The position numbers and the translations under genes were made by a program. From the NCBI GenBank assembly GCA_001873105.1, contig MNYN01000057.1, forward strand, positions 1 to 35,500: a DNA stretch of 35,500 bases. Reading direction: 5' to 3'. The notes below the pieces were generated by a model. That model was not told the DNA's origin. It saw only the letters and a program-made list of their open reading frames with translations, and ran no database searches. This stretch comes from Flavobacteriaceae bacterium CG2_30_34_30. GTDB taxonomy: Bacteria; Bacteroidota; Bacteroidia; Flavobacteriales; Flavobacteriaceae. Below are positions 17,271-25,057 of this stretch, in pieces (position 1 is the stretch's first letter; each line of letters starts with the position of its first letter).

Positions 17271-17831
17271 ATGAGACACGGAAAAAAAGTAAATCACTTA
17301 AGTAGAAAGACTGCGCATAGAAAGTCGATGTTGGCTAATATGGCCTGTTCCTTAATTGAACATAAAAGAATCAATACCACAGTGGCAAAAGCAAAAGCAC
17401 TTAAGCAATTTGTAGAGCCTTTGGTAACAAAATCAAAAGATGACACTACACACAACAGACGTATTGTTTTCAGCAGATTACGTCAAAAAGAAGCAGTAAC
17501 TGAATTATTCAGGGATGTTGCGGTAAAAGTGGGCGATCGCCCGGGTGGTTATACCAGGATTATCAAATTAGGTAACCGTTTAGGGGATAATGCAGATATG
17601 GCAATGATTGAATTGGTTGACTTCAATGAAGTGTACAATGCAAGCAAGCCGGAGAAGAAAAAATCCACACGTCGTGCCGGTAAAGCTAAAAAAGCGGAGG
17701 ATACCACTGCAAAAGCTGCTCCTGCTAAGAAAACGGAAGAAGTAACTCCATCACCGGAAGCTACAGCTCCTGAAGCAACAATCGATGCTTCTGAAAACAG
17801 CGATGAGGTACCAAAAAATGAGAAAGAATAA
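17271..17831 (+). CDS. rplQ: 50S ribosomal protein L17 with extended C-terminal tail (bL17)
   Basis: L17 lies near the peptide tunnel exit. The conserved core (about 1-125) starts [25 protein letters not shown] and includes [27 protein letters not shown]. Residues from about 127 to 186 form a low-complexity tail, first Lys/Arg/Ala-rich and then Glu/Pro/Thr/Ala-rich and acidic, absent from the 127-residue E. coli protein. Such extensions occur in Bacteroidetes L17. It is the last gene of the ribosomal locus and is followed by a clear terminator. Confidence 0.97.
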   Translation: MRHGKKVNHLSRKTAHRKSMLANMACSLIEHKRINTTVAKAKALKQFVEPLVTKSKDDTTHNRRIVFSRLRQKEAVTELFRDVAVKVGDRPGGYTRIIKLGNRLGDNADMAMIELVDFNEVYNASKPEKKKSTRRAGKAKKAEDTTAKAAPAKKTEEVTPSPEATAPEATIDASENSDEVPKNEKE

Positions 17832-17858
17832 ATTTTTAATTTTATTCTAAATAGACAA

Positions 17859-17889
17859 GGGATAAACTGTAATGGTTTATCCCTTTTTT
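17859..17889 (+). terminator. Intrinsic terminator of the ribosomal operon
   Basis: GGGATAAAC (17859-17867) pairs perfectly with GTTTATCCC (17875-17883) across a 7-base loop, followed by six T (17884-17889). It lies 27 bases after the rplQ stop. The same right arm and T-tract recur at 19025-19040. Confidence 0.9.
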
Positions 17890-17893
17890 AATT

Positions 17894-17901
17894 TATATTT
17901 G
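17894..17901 (+). promoter_or_regulatory. -7 element of the T9SS-protein gene promoter
   Basis: TATATTTG matches TAnnTTTG exactly and is followed by GCAC. It begins 4 bases after the terminator T-tract, so the -33 region falls inside the hairpin (ATGGTTTA), with no perfect TTTG. The predicted leader before the ATG at 17928 is about 22 bases. Confidence 0.6.
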
Positions 17902-17927
17902 GCACGAATATTTTATAAAATGATACT

Positions 17928-18896
17928 ATGAAAAAAATTACTTGTTTAATGTTACTTATGTTGCCTTTAATAACCTTTTCCCAAAGCAGCTATGAATTTA
18001 CCGCTACAAATGAAGTTTATACGGATTTAGTGGGTAGCGCATCCTTAAACAATGGACAGATTTGGGATGATCCTGAATTTGTAATTCCTTTAGGATTTGA
18101 TTTTCAAATAAGCACGCATTCATTTAATACCATTTATATTGTTGGATGGAGTGTGGGAGGTATCCTATCTTCAAACCCAAATTTCTCTGGTATTGTACCT
18201 ATATTTTCACCTATTAGCCAAGATATAATCGATTTAGGATTTGATACAGGAATTTCATTATCTAATATCTCTTATAAAACAGAAGGCCCTAGTGGCAGTC
18301 AAATATTAAAAATTGAATGGAACAATGTTGGATTTTTTGACGATGCTACTGTAAGTGATTTCATGAATTTTCAACTATGGCTATATGAAGGTTCTAATAC
18401 AATAGAGTATAGATATGGATCAAATCAAATTAATAACCCAAGCGGTTCTTTTGAGGGGGAAACAGGCCCAGTTGTGAGTTTATTTTCCTCTTATAATTTA
18501 GACACAGACGAATTAATAGACAATGCTTTTTTTCTTACTGAAAATCCGGCAAATCCTGTTTTTAATATATTAGAGCCAGGTGCTCAAACATTTCCCGGTG
18601 CTTTAGTTGGAATGATTCCTGATGGCACTACTTATCGTTTTGAACAAGTACTTTCTGTTGAGGAGAATTTGCTTAACGATTTTGCAATTTATCCTAATCC
18701 AGCTAAAGATTACTTCAGAATACAATCTAATAATAATATAGATTTTTCTATAAGTATTTATAATAGTATTGGAAAAAAAGTACTTTTTTCAAACAAAACA
18801 GATCAAATAAATTTATCTGAATTACCTAGTGGTTTTTATCTAGTTGAGTTTGAATCTAATAAAGGTAAAATTTCTAAAAAATTAATTAAACAATAA
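17928..18896 (+). CDS. Secreted protein with type IX secretion C-terminal sorting domain
   Basis: The product is predicted to be exported across the inner membrane by Sec and across the outer membrane by the type IX secretion system. Residues 1-19 are a signal peptide (MKKITCLMLLMLPLITFSQ). The middle (about 20-245) is a beta-rich, Gly/Asn/Ser-rich domain that I do not recognise. Residues 252-322 are a type A sorting domain: FAIYPNPAKDYFRI, then GKKVLF, then LPSGFYLVEF, ending GKISKKLIKQ. It interrupts an otherwise housekeeping region, between rplQ and carA, and is bracketed by two similar terminator-promoter sequences. Catalytic motifs are not visible, so an adhesive or structural role is only a guess. 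Confidence 0.9.
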   Translation: MKKITCLMLLMLPLITFSQSSYEFTATNEVYTDLVGSASLNNGQIWDDPEFVIPLGFDFQISTHSFNTIYIVGWSVGGILSSNPNFSGIVPIFSPISQDIIDLGFDTGISLSNISYKTEGPSGSQILKIEWNNVGFFDDATVSDFMNFQLWLYEGSNTIEYRYGSNQINNPSGSFEGETGPVVSLFSSYNLDTDELIDNAFFLTENPANPVFNILEPGAQTFPGALVGMIPDGTTYRFEQVLSVEENLLNDFAIYPNPAKDYFRIQSNNNIDFSISIYNSIGKKVLFSNKTDQINLSELPSGFYLVEFESNKGKISKKLIKQ

Positions 18897-19004
18897 CAGA
18901 AGTAGTAATTTTAAACATTATCTAGCTTTTTTAAATATTTTATATTATAGTTTATACCTGCTAGAACATAAATTTTTCTATTTAATTTGCACGTGTAAAA
19001 TGTG

Positions 19005-19040
19005 AAAAGGGATACGCTTCTATAGTTTATCCCTTTTTTT
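19005..19040 (+). terminator. Intrinsic terminator after the T9SS-protein gene
   Basis: AAAAGGGATA (19005-19014) pairs with TATCCCTTTT (19028-19037) across a 13-base loop, and the T-run continues to 19040. The right half (GTTTATCCCTTTTTTT) repeats that of the rplQ terminator almost exactly. Confidence 0.8.
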
Positions 19041-19044
19041 ATAC

Positions 19045-19052
19045 TATTTTTG
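19045..19052 (+). promoter_or_regulatory. -7 element of the carA promoter
   Basis: TATTTTTG fits TAnnTTTG and is followed by CAC, starting 4 bases after the T-run of the preceding terminator, the same geometry as at 17894. The -33 region (ATAGTTTA) lies within the hairpin and is weak. The leader to carA would be about 30 bases. Confidence 0.6.
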
Positions 19053-19087
19053 CACTCTAGTATAAAACAATACAACTTACGCTCGTT

Positions 19088-20209
19088 ATGAAGTATCAAA
19101 CTAGAAAAAAAGCCATCATTTTACTTGCAGACGGAACCATTTTTCACGGTAAAGCCGTGGGTGGAAAAGAAGGAAGTGCCTTTGGGGAAGTATGTTTCAA
19201 TACCGGAATGACCGGTTATCAGGAAATTTTCACAGACCCTTCTTATTATGGCCAGCTCATGGTCACGACTAATGCCCATATTGGAAATTATGGCACCAAT
19301 AAAGACGAAGTAGAATCAGAAAGTGTAAAAATCGCTGGACTCATTTGCAGGAATTTCAGTTATAATTATTCCAGAGACAGTGCAGATGCTTCGTTGGAAG
19401 AATTTTTAAACGAACACAATCTCCTGGCAATTTCTGATGTGGATACACGTGCTTTAGTAAGTTACATACGCGATAACGGTGCAATGAATGCCGTTATTTC
19501 TACCGATGTGGATAATGTGGAAGGTTTGAAAAAACTACTCGCAGAAGTACCCGATATGAATGGCCTCGAGTTAGCATCTAAGGTTTCCACCAAAGAACCT
19601 TATTTTTTCGGGAACGAAAACGCCACGTATAAAATCGCTACCCTAGACATTGGTATCAAGAAAAATATTTTACGCAACCTAGCCGAAAGAGATTGCTATA
19701 TCAAGGTATTTCCATACACTTCTACTTTTGAGGAGATGACAGCTTTTGAACCAGACGGTTACTTTTTGTCAAACGGTCCCGGTGATCCGCAACCTTTGAC
19801 CAATGCAATAAAAGTGGCTAAAGAAATTATTGACAGAAACTTACCACTATTCGGGATTTGCCTTGGACATCAAGTGATAGCATTGGCCAATGGTATCTCA
19901 ACATATAAAATGCACCATGGTCATAGAGGAATAAACCACCCTATTATGAATCTGGTAACCGGAAAAGGAGAAATCACCTCCCAAAACCACGGTTTTGCCA
20001 TTAATAGGGAAGAAACAGAAAGTCACCCCGACATAGAAATAACCCATGTGCATTTAAATGACCATACCGTTGCCGGCATGAAAATGAAAAACAGAAATTG
20101 TTTTTCAGTACAATACCATCCGGAAGCAAGTCCTGGCCCACATGATGCACGATATTTGTTTGACCAGTTCATAGACAATATAAATAAAATTAAATTTGCA
20201 GAGGCCTAA
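19088..20209 (+). CDS. carA: Carbamoyl-phosphate synthase small (glutaminase) subunit
   Basis: CarA hydrolyses glutamine and passes ammonia to CarB for carbamoyl phosphate, the precursor of pyrimidines and of arginine via citrulline. The 373 residues comprise an N-terminal CPSase small-chain domain (FGEVCFNTGMTGYQE, about 32-46) and a class I glutamine amidotransferase domain. Within it the nucleophile is C258 in GICLGHQ, and the H344/E346 pair is in VQYHPEASPG. Length and catalytic residues are normal. carB is not adjacent; eno follows. The last codons and the stop lie inside a small palindromic repeat (20201-20222). Confidence 0.97.
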   Translation: MKYQTRKKAIILLADGTIFHGKAVGGKEGSAFGEVCFNTGMTGYQEIFTDPSYYGQLMVTTNAHIGNYGTNKDEVESESVKIAGLICRNFSYNYSRDSADASLEEFLNEHNLLAISDVDTRALVSYIRDNGAMNAVISTDVDNVEGLKKLLAEVPDMNGLELASKVSTKEPYFFGNENATYKIATLDIGIKKNILRNLAERDCYIKVFPYTSTFEEMTAFEPDGYFLSNGPGDPQPLTNAIKVAKEIIDRNLPLFGICLGHQVIALANGISTYKMHHGHRGINHPIMNLVTGKGEITSQNHGFAINREETESHPDIEITHVHLNDHTVAGMKMKNRNCFSVQYHPEASPGPHDARYLFDQFIDNINKIKFAEA

Positions 20210-20276
20210 TTTATTACGCCTCCATCAAAAAAAATAATAAATCTATACATTGAAAAGGCATAATTTATTACGCCTC
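20201..20276 (+). repeat. Two copies of a 22-base palindromic element at the carA-eno junction
   Basis: GAGGCCTAATTTATTACGCCTC (20201-20222 as positions) recurs at 20255-20276 with two changes near its left end; the shared 3' part is TAATTTATTACGCCTC. Each copy can fold as GGC...GCC with TAAT/ATTA inside and one C-C or A-C mismatch. The repeat period is 54 bases. The first copy includes the final codons and stop of carA. There is no long T-tract on the coding strand after either copy. Confidence 0.7.
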
Positions 20277-20298
20277 AACTATCTAAAACATTAAAATC

Positions 20299-21585
20299 AT
20301 GAGCATAATAATAGACATTCGCGCCAGACAAATTTTTGATTCAAGAGGAAATCCAACCATAGAAGTTGATGTAATAACCGAAAACGGTATTTTAGGTCGT
20401 GCTGCAGTACCATCAGGAGCCTCCACAGGCGAACATGAAGCAGTAGAGTTAAGAGACGGTGGTAGTGCCTATATGGGCAAAGGAGTAATGAAAGCGGTAA
20501 GTAATGTGAATAAAATTATTTCGACATCACTTTTAGGCACATCCATCTTTGAACAAAATCAAATAGATCAAATGTTGATAGATTTAGATGGAACGTCTAA
20601 CAAATCAAATTTAGGGGCAAATGCCATTTTAGGAGTTTCTCTAGCCGTTGCAAAAGCTGCAGCACAAGAGCTTGGGATGCCGCTATATCGTTATGTGGGT
20701 GGCGTGAGTGCTCACACCTTACCGGTGCCCATGATGAATATTATTAATGGAGGTTCTCATAGTGATGCGCCTATTGCTTTTCAGGAGTTTATGATAATGC
20801 CGGTAAAAGCTAAAAACTTTTCTCACGCCATGCAAATGGGCACAGAAATATTTCACCATTTAAAAAAAGTATTGCACGACAGAGGTTTAAGTACTGCGGT
20901 TGGTGATGAAGGTGGTTTTGCTCCTACCCTTGGTGGTACAGAAGATGCTATAGAAACAATTGCGCATGCTGTTAAAAATGCTGGATATATTTTTGGCGAA
21001 GAAATTAAAATTGCATTAGACTGTGCCGCAGCCGAATTTTTTGTTAATGCTACATACGACTATACTAAATTTGAAGGCGCAACAGGTAAAGTAAGAACAT
21101 CTAAAGAACAAGCAGAATATTTAGCTGAATTAGCATCAAAATATCCTATTGTTTCTATAGAGGATGGAATGGATCAAAATGACTGGGAAGGTTGGAAATA
21201 CCTTACAGAACTAATTGGTAACAAAGTTCAACTTGTGGGAGATGATCTTTTTGTTACAAACGTAGAGCGACTTTCCAAAGGAATTAATGAAAATATTGCA
21301 AATTCTATATTAATTAAAGTAAACCAGATTGGCACCTTAACTGAAACCATTGCAGCAGTAACTATGGCACAAAACGCTGGATATACAACTGTTATGTCTC
21401 ACCGATCCGGTGAAACAGAAGATACTACTATAGCAGATCTTGCAGTTGCTTTAAATTGTGGGCAAATGAAAACCGGTTCCGCATCTAGAAGCGACAGAAT
21501 GGCTAAATATAATCAGTTACTTCGTATTGAAGAGGAACTTGGTTCCGTAGCTTTTTATCCTCAGGAAAAAGCCCTTAAAATCTAA
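20299..21585 (+). CDS. eno: Enolase
   Basis: Enolase interconverts 2-phosphoglycerate and phosphoenolpyruvate in glycolysis and gluconeogenesis. The 428-residue length is standard. Catalytic residues are visible: E204 in GDEGGFAP, K340 in [10 protein letters not shown] and H368 in [10 protein letters not shown], with the substrate loop [17 protein letters not shown] (about 38-54). It follows carA after an 89-base spacer with the duplicated palindrome; no clear promoter of its own was seen, so carA-eno co-transcription is plausible. Confidence 0.98.
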   Translation: MSIIIDIRARQIFDSRGNPTIEVDVITENGILGRAAVPSGASTGEHEAVELRDGGSAYMGKGVMKAVSNVNKIISTSLLGTSIFEQNQIDQMLIDLDGTSNKSNLGANAILGVSLAVAKAAAQELGMPLYRYVGGVSAHTLPVPMMNIINGGSHSDAPIAFQEFMIMPVKAKNFSHAMQMGTEIFHHLKKVLHDRGLSTAVGDEGGFAPTLGGTEDAIETIAHAVKNAGYIFGEEIKIALDCAAAEFFVNATYDYTKFEGATGKVRTSKEQAEYLAELASKYPIVSIEDGMDQNDWEGWKYLTELIGNKVQLVGDDLFVTNVERLSKGINENIANSILIKVNQIGTLTETIAAVTMAQNAGYTTVMSHRSGETEDTTIADLAVALNCGQMKTGSASRSDRMAKYNQLLRIEEELGSVAFYPQEKALKI

Positions 21586-21673
21586 TTAAAAATTTGGTTA
21601 AATAACGATATGATTTAAGGATTTTTTAACCTAACAAGTGTTAGTTTATGTCAAAAAATCGTCTAATATTTTG

Positions 21674-21681
21674 TAACTTCG
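21674..21681 (+). promoter_or_regulatory. Probable -7 element of the gltA promoter
   Basis: TAACTTCG, followed by CA, differs from TAnnTTTG at one position. An overlapping TAATATTTTG lies just upstream. No good -33 TTTG is found at the right spacing. The 130-base gap between eno and this gene makes a separate promoter likely, but the exact site is uncertain. Confidence 0.35.
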
Positions 21682-21715
21682 CAATAGGTCATAAAACAAT
21701 AAAAGAATAACATAT

Positions 21716-22999
21716 ATGTCAAATACAGCTACAATAGAAATAGGCGATAAAAAATACGAATTTCCAGTAATAGAAGGAACAGAAAATGAATTAGCAATCG
21801 ATATAAGCACTTTGAGAGCAAGCACAAAGGTGATTACAATAGATCCAGGATTTAAAAATACGGGTTCATGTGAAAGTGCCATCACTTTTTTAGACGGCGA
21901 AAAAGGTATTCTAAGATATAGAGGCTATTCCATAGAAGAATTAGCAGATAAAGGTAGTTTTCTTGAAGTTTGTTACTTACTTATTTTTGGAGAATTACCA
22001 ACACAAGAACAGCTAGCTAAATTTCATAAAGACATAAAAGCCGAATCTATTGTAGATGAAGATATGAAACGTATTTTGGACGGATTTCCAAAATCAGCTC
22101 ATCCCATGGGGGTCTTGGCTTCTTTAACTAATGCTCTTGTAGCTTTTAATCCTTCTTCAGTTAATGTTAACTCAGAAGAAGATATGTATAAAGCTATTGT
22201 AAAAATTCTTGGAAAATTTCCGGTATTAGTAGCATGGACAATGCGTAAAAAAGCAAGCCTACCTCTAAACTATGGAAACACCTCGCTAGGGTATGTTGAA
22301 AATATTCACAAAATGATGTTTCACAAACCTAACGAAGAGTATGCAGTAGATCCTAAAGTAATTGAAGCACTAGATAAATTATTAATCCTTCACGCAGATC
22401 ATGAGCAAAACTGTTCTACCTCTACAGTTCGTATTGTAGGTTCTGCACATACAGGTCTTTTTGCTTCTATTTCAGCGGGAATTTCAGCGCTTTGGGGACC
22501 ACTACATGGAGGTGCAAATCAAGCAGTAATAGAAATGCTCGAAACAATTAAAGCAGATGGTGGAGACACTTCAAAATTTATCTTAAAAGCGAAAGACAAA
22601 GAAGACCCTTTTCGCTTAATGGGCTTTGGGCACAGAGTATATAAAAACTTTGATCCACGTGCAAAAATTATCAAAAAAGCAGCAGACAATGTTCTTGGTG
22701 ATTTAGGCATTGATGATCCGGTTTTAGATATTGCTAAACGTCTAGAAAAAGTTGCTCTTGAAGACGATTATTTCAAGTCCAGAAATTTATATCCTAACGT
22801 CGATTTTTACTCTGGAATAATCTATAGAGCTCTTGGTATTCCAACAGATATGTTTACCGTTATGTTTGCACTTGGCCGCTTACCAGGCTGGATAGCACAA
22901 TGGAGAGAAATGCGTTTAAACAAAGAACCTATAGGTCGCCCAAGACAAATTTATACCGGCTATACCTATAGAGAATTCAAAGAAATAGACAAAAGATAA
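21716..22999 (+). CDS. gltA: Citrate synthase (type II-like, hexameric family)
   Basis: Citrate synthase condenses acetyl-CoA and oxaloacetate at the entry of the TCA cycle. The 427-residue length matches the GltA type, including the N-terminal beta domain found in NADH-sensitive bacterial enzymes. Catalytic residues are H264 (GPLHGGANQA), H306 (GFGHRVYKNFDPRA) and D363 (NVDFYSGI). The HADHEQNCSTSTVR segment precedes them. It follows eno on the same strand and ends in a clear terminator. Confidence 0.97.
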   Translation: MSNTATIEIGDKKYEFPVIEGTENELAIDISTLRASTKVITIDPGFKNTGSCESAITFLDGEKGILRYRGYSIEELADKGSFLEVCYLLIFGELPTQEQLAKFHKDIKAESIVDEDMKRILDGFPKSAHPMGVLASLTNALVAFNPSSVNVNSEEDMYKAIVKILGKFPVLVAWTMRKKASLPLNYGNTSLGYVENIHKMMFHKPNEEYAVDPKVIEALDKLLILHADHEQNCSTSTVRIVGSAHTGLFASISAGISALWGPLHGGANQAVIEMLETIKADGGDTSKFILKAKDKEDPFRLMGFGHRVYKNFDPRAKIIKKAADNVLGDLGIDDPVLDIAKRLEKVALEDDYFKSRNLYPNVDFYSGIIYRALGIPTDMFTVMFALGRLPGWIAQWREMRLNKEPIGRPRQIYTGYTYREFKEIDKR

Positions 23000-23026
23000 T
23001 TACTAATTAATTGTTTATTTTAAAAG

Positions 23027-23059
23027 CTCCCTCTTAGTTAATCAAGAAGGAGTTTTTTT
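23027..23059 (+). terminator. Intrinsic terminator after citrate synthase
   Basis: CTCCCTCTT (23027-23035) pairs with AAGAAGGAG (23044-23052) with one C-A mismatch and an 8-base loop, followed by seven T (23053-23059). The T-tract runs straight into the next promoter element. Confidence 0.8.
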
Positions 23060-23066
23060 ATATTTG
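23059..23066 (+). promoter_or_regulatory. -7 element of the dimethylargininase-like gene promoter
   Basis: TATATTTG is an exact TAnnTTTG match whose first T is the last base of the upstream terminator's T-tract. The -33 region would lie in the terminator loop (TTAGTTAA) and is weak. The leader before the ATG at 23084 would be only about 14 bases. Confidence 0.6.
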
Positions 23067-23083
23067 CGTAAATTAAAACGATC

Positions 23084-23998
23084 ATGTTGCAGCTAAACGT
23101 TAAAAATGAAACTTCAAGATTAAGAGCCGTGGTGTTAGGTTCAGCACATAGTAATGGCCCTACCCCAAAAGCACAAGAAGCATACGATCCAAAATCTTTA
23201 GAACATATACTTGCAGGCACCTATCCGAAAAATGAAGATATGATTCCAGAAATGGAGGCATTTGCAAAAGTTTTTGAAAAATATAATGTAAAAGTATTTC
23301 GTCCTCAAGAAATTGAAGACTACAACCAAATTTTTGCAAGAGATATCGCTTTTGTTATTGACGATGTATTTATCAAAGCAAATATTCTACCCGAAAGAGA
23401 AAAAGAATTAGATGCAATTCAATATATCATAGATCAAATAGATCCGAAAAAAGTTATTCGACCCCCCGAAGAAGTGCATATTGAAGGTGGAGACGTAATG
23501 CTTTGGAATGATCACATTTTTATTGGCACTTACAAAGGAAGCGATTATAAGGATTATATAACAGCACGAACCAATTTAGAAGGAGTAGGATACATTAAAA
23601 ATTTATTTCCACATAAAATTGTCAAAGAATTTGATCTCGTAAAATCAAAAATAGAAGCAAGGGATAACGCATTGCATTTAGACTGTTGTTTTCAACCTGT
23701 TGGTCTCGATAAAGCCATAATTTACAAACAAGGTTTTCGAGAAGAAGCCGATTATTTATACCTAGTAAACCTTTTTGGTAAAGAAAACCTTTTTCATCTA
23801 ACAAGAGAAGAAATGTATCACATGAATAGCAATATATTTTCCATTGCCCCAGATGTAGTGGTTTCTGAAAGAAATTTTATACGACTTAATACTTGGCTTA
23901 GAAGTAATGGTTTTACTGTAGAAGAAGTTCCCTATGCTGAAATATCTAAACAAGAAGGACTTTTGCGTTGTAGCACCATGCCATTAATTAGAGATTAG
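23084..23998 (+). CDS. Dimethylargininase/amidinotransferase-family protein
   Basis: This is a member of the guanidino-group-modifying superfamily (arginine deiminase, DDAH, amidinotransferases), which work through a covalent thiouronium on cysteine. The 304 residues carry the expected Cys-His-acid set: E134 in HIEGGDV, H198 in ALHLDCCFQPV and C296 in LLRCSTMP, with RD at 86-87. Substrate is not certain. Arginine, methylarginine or another guanidino compound are possible, and many Flavobacteria annotations call it amidinotransferase or DDAH. It has its own terminator-promoter upstream, and a second superfamily member starts 48 bases downstream, suggesting a two-gene operon in arginine/citrulline metabolism. 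Confidence 0.85.
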   Translation: MLQLNVKNETSRLRAVVLGSAHSNGPTPKAQEAYDPKSLEHILAGTYPKNEDMIPEMEAFAKVFEKYNVKVFRPQEIEDYNQIFARDIAFVIDDVFIKANILPEREKELDAIQYIIDQIDPKKVIRPPEEVHIEGGDVMLWNDHIFIGTYKGSDYKDYITARTNLEGVGYIKNLFPHKIVKEFDLVKSKIEARDNALHLDCCFQPVGLDKAIIYKQGFREEADYLYLVNLFGKENLFHLTREEMYHMNSNIFSIAPDVVVSERNFIRLNTWLRSNGFTVEEVPYAEISKQEGLLRCSTMPLIRD

Positions 23999-24046
23999 AT
24001 AGAAAAATTTTTTAAGTTCAAAGTTTTTAAAAAAAGCTTCAAAATA

Positions 24047-24982
24047 ATGAAACAGAATACAAATACCATATTAATGGTTCGACCAGCAACTTTTCGTCTT
24101 AACGAGGAAACAGCCATAAACAATTATTACCAAGCACCATCAGAAGATTTAAAAAATAAAGACAGCAATAAGCTTGCTCAAGATGAATTTGATTTCTTGG
24201 TTCTTAAATTAAAAGAAGCAGGCATTCGTGTAATCATATTTAATGATGATGGTTCTCTGGACACCCCCGATTCTGTCTTTCCTAACAATTGGGTATCTTT
24301 TCATGAAAATGGCGATGTAGCACTTTATCCTATGTTTGCAGAAAATAGAAGAAGAGAACGAAGAGAAGATATTTTAGAACAGTTAGAAAACGATGGATTT
24401 AAAATTAAAAATATTGTAGATTATACTTCAGCAGAGGAGGAAAATATTTATTTAGAAGGAACAGGAAGTTTGGTGCTTGATCGTATAAATAGAAAAGCAT
24501 ACTGTACATTATCGCCTAGAGCCGACGAAGAATTATTTATCGAGTTTTGCGAGGATTTTGAATATACACCGGTGCTATTTACAGCATATCAAACTGTTGA
24601 TGGAAAACGATTGCCCATTTATCATACTAATGTAATGATGTGCATTGGTAAAGATTTTGCTGTTATTTGTTTGGATTGTATTGATGATAAAAAGGAACGT
24701 AAAAATGTAATACAACATTTAAAAGCAGATGGAAAAGAGGTTATAGCGATTTCAGAAGCACAAGTAGAAAATTTTGCCGGAAATATGCTAGAAGTTGAAA
24801 ATAAAGTGGGTAAAAGTATAACGGTCATGTCGCAATCTGCTTATGATAGTTTGACGAAACATCAAATAGCCACCATAGAAAAATACAGTACTATTTTAAG
24901 TAGTAAACTTAATACAATAGAAACACTAGGCGGAGGAAGTGCCCGCTGTATGATGGCTGAAGTGTTTTTGCCTAAGGGATAG
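24047..24982 (+). CDS. ctlX: CtlX-type citrulline hydrolase (amidinotransferase superfamily)
   Basis: CtlX proteins are citrulline ureidases, first described in Francisella, that split citrulline to ornithine, CO2 and ammonia. The 311-residue protein begins with the family block NTILMVRPATFRLNEETAINN. It shows DTPDSVFPNNWVSF (72-85), E137 in YLEGTGSLVLDR, H193 in IYHTNVMM and the nucleophile C301 in GGGSARCMMAEVFLP. This arrangement distinguishes it from the preceding DDAH-like protein. The 48-base spacing suggests co-transcription. The name rests on resemblance; arginine deiminase-like activity is the alternative. Confidence 0.82.
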   Translation: MKQNTNTILMVRPATFRLNEETAINNYYQAPSEDLKNKDSNKLAQDEFDFLVLKLKEAGIRVIIFNDDGSLDTPDSVFPNNWVSFHENGDVALYPMFAENRRRERREDILEQLENDGFKIKNIVDYTSAEEENIYLEGTGSLVLDRINRKAYCTLSPRADEELFIEFCEDFEYTPVLFTAYQTVDGKRLPIYHTNVMMCIGKDFAVICLDCIDDKKERKNVIQHLKADGKEVIAISEAQVENFAGNMLEVENKVGKSITVMSQSAYDSLTKHQIATIEKYSTILSSKLNTIETLGGGSARCMMAEVFLPKG

Positions 24983-25057
24983 TTTGCTTTTACAAGGCAC
25001 AAAACAGTTTTTAAGATACCTTTTTCTATATACTTTAGGTTGCGTTTTAAAAACAAA

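Noticed and set aside
18911-19099. Minus-strand frame of about 62 codons in the T9SS gene to carA interval
   Set aside because: It crosses the terminator and promoter of carA and has no recognisable composition or leader.
24983-25057. Shared terminator between ctlX and the convergent CpcT/CpeT-like gene
   Set aside because: Short AT palindromes such as GTTTTAAAAAC exist, but there is no GC-containing stem followed by a T-tract in either direction, so no terminator is called.
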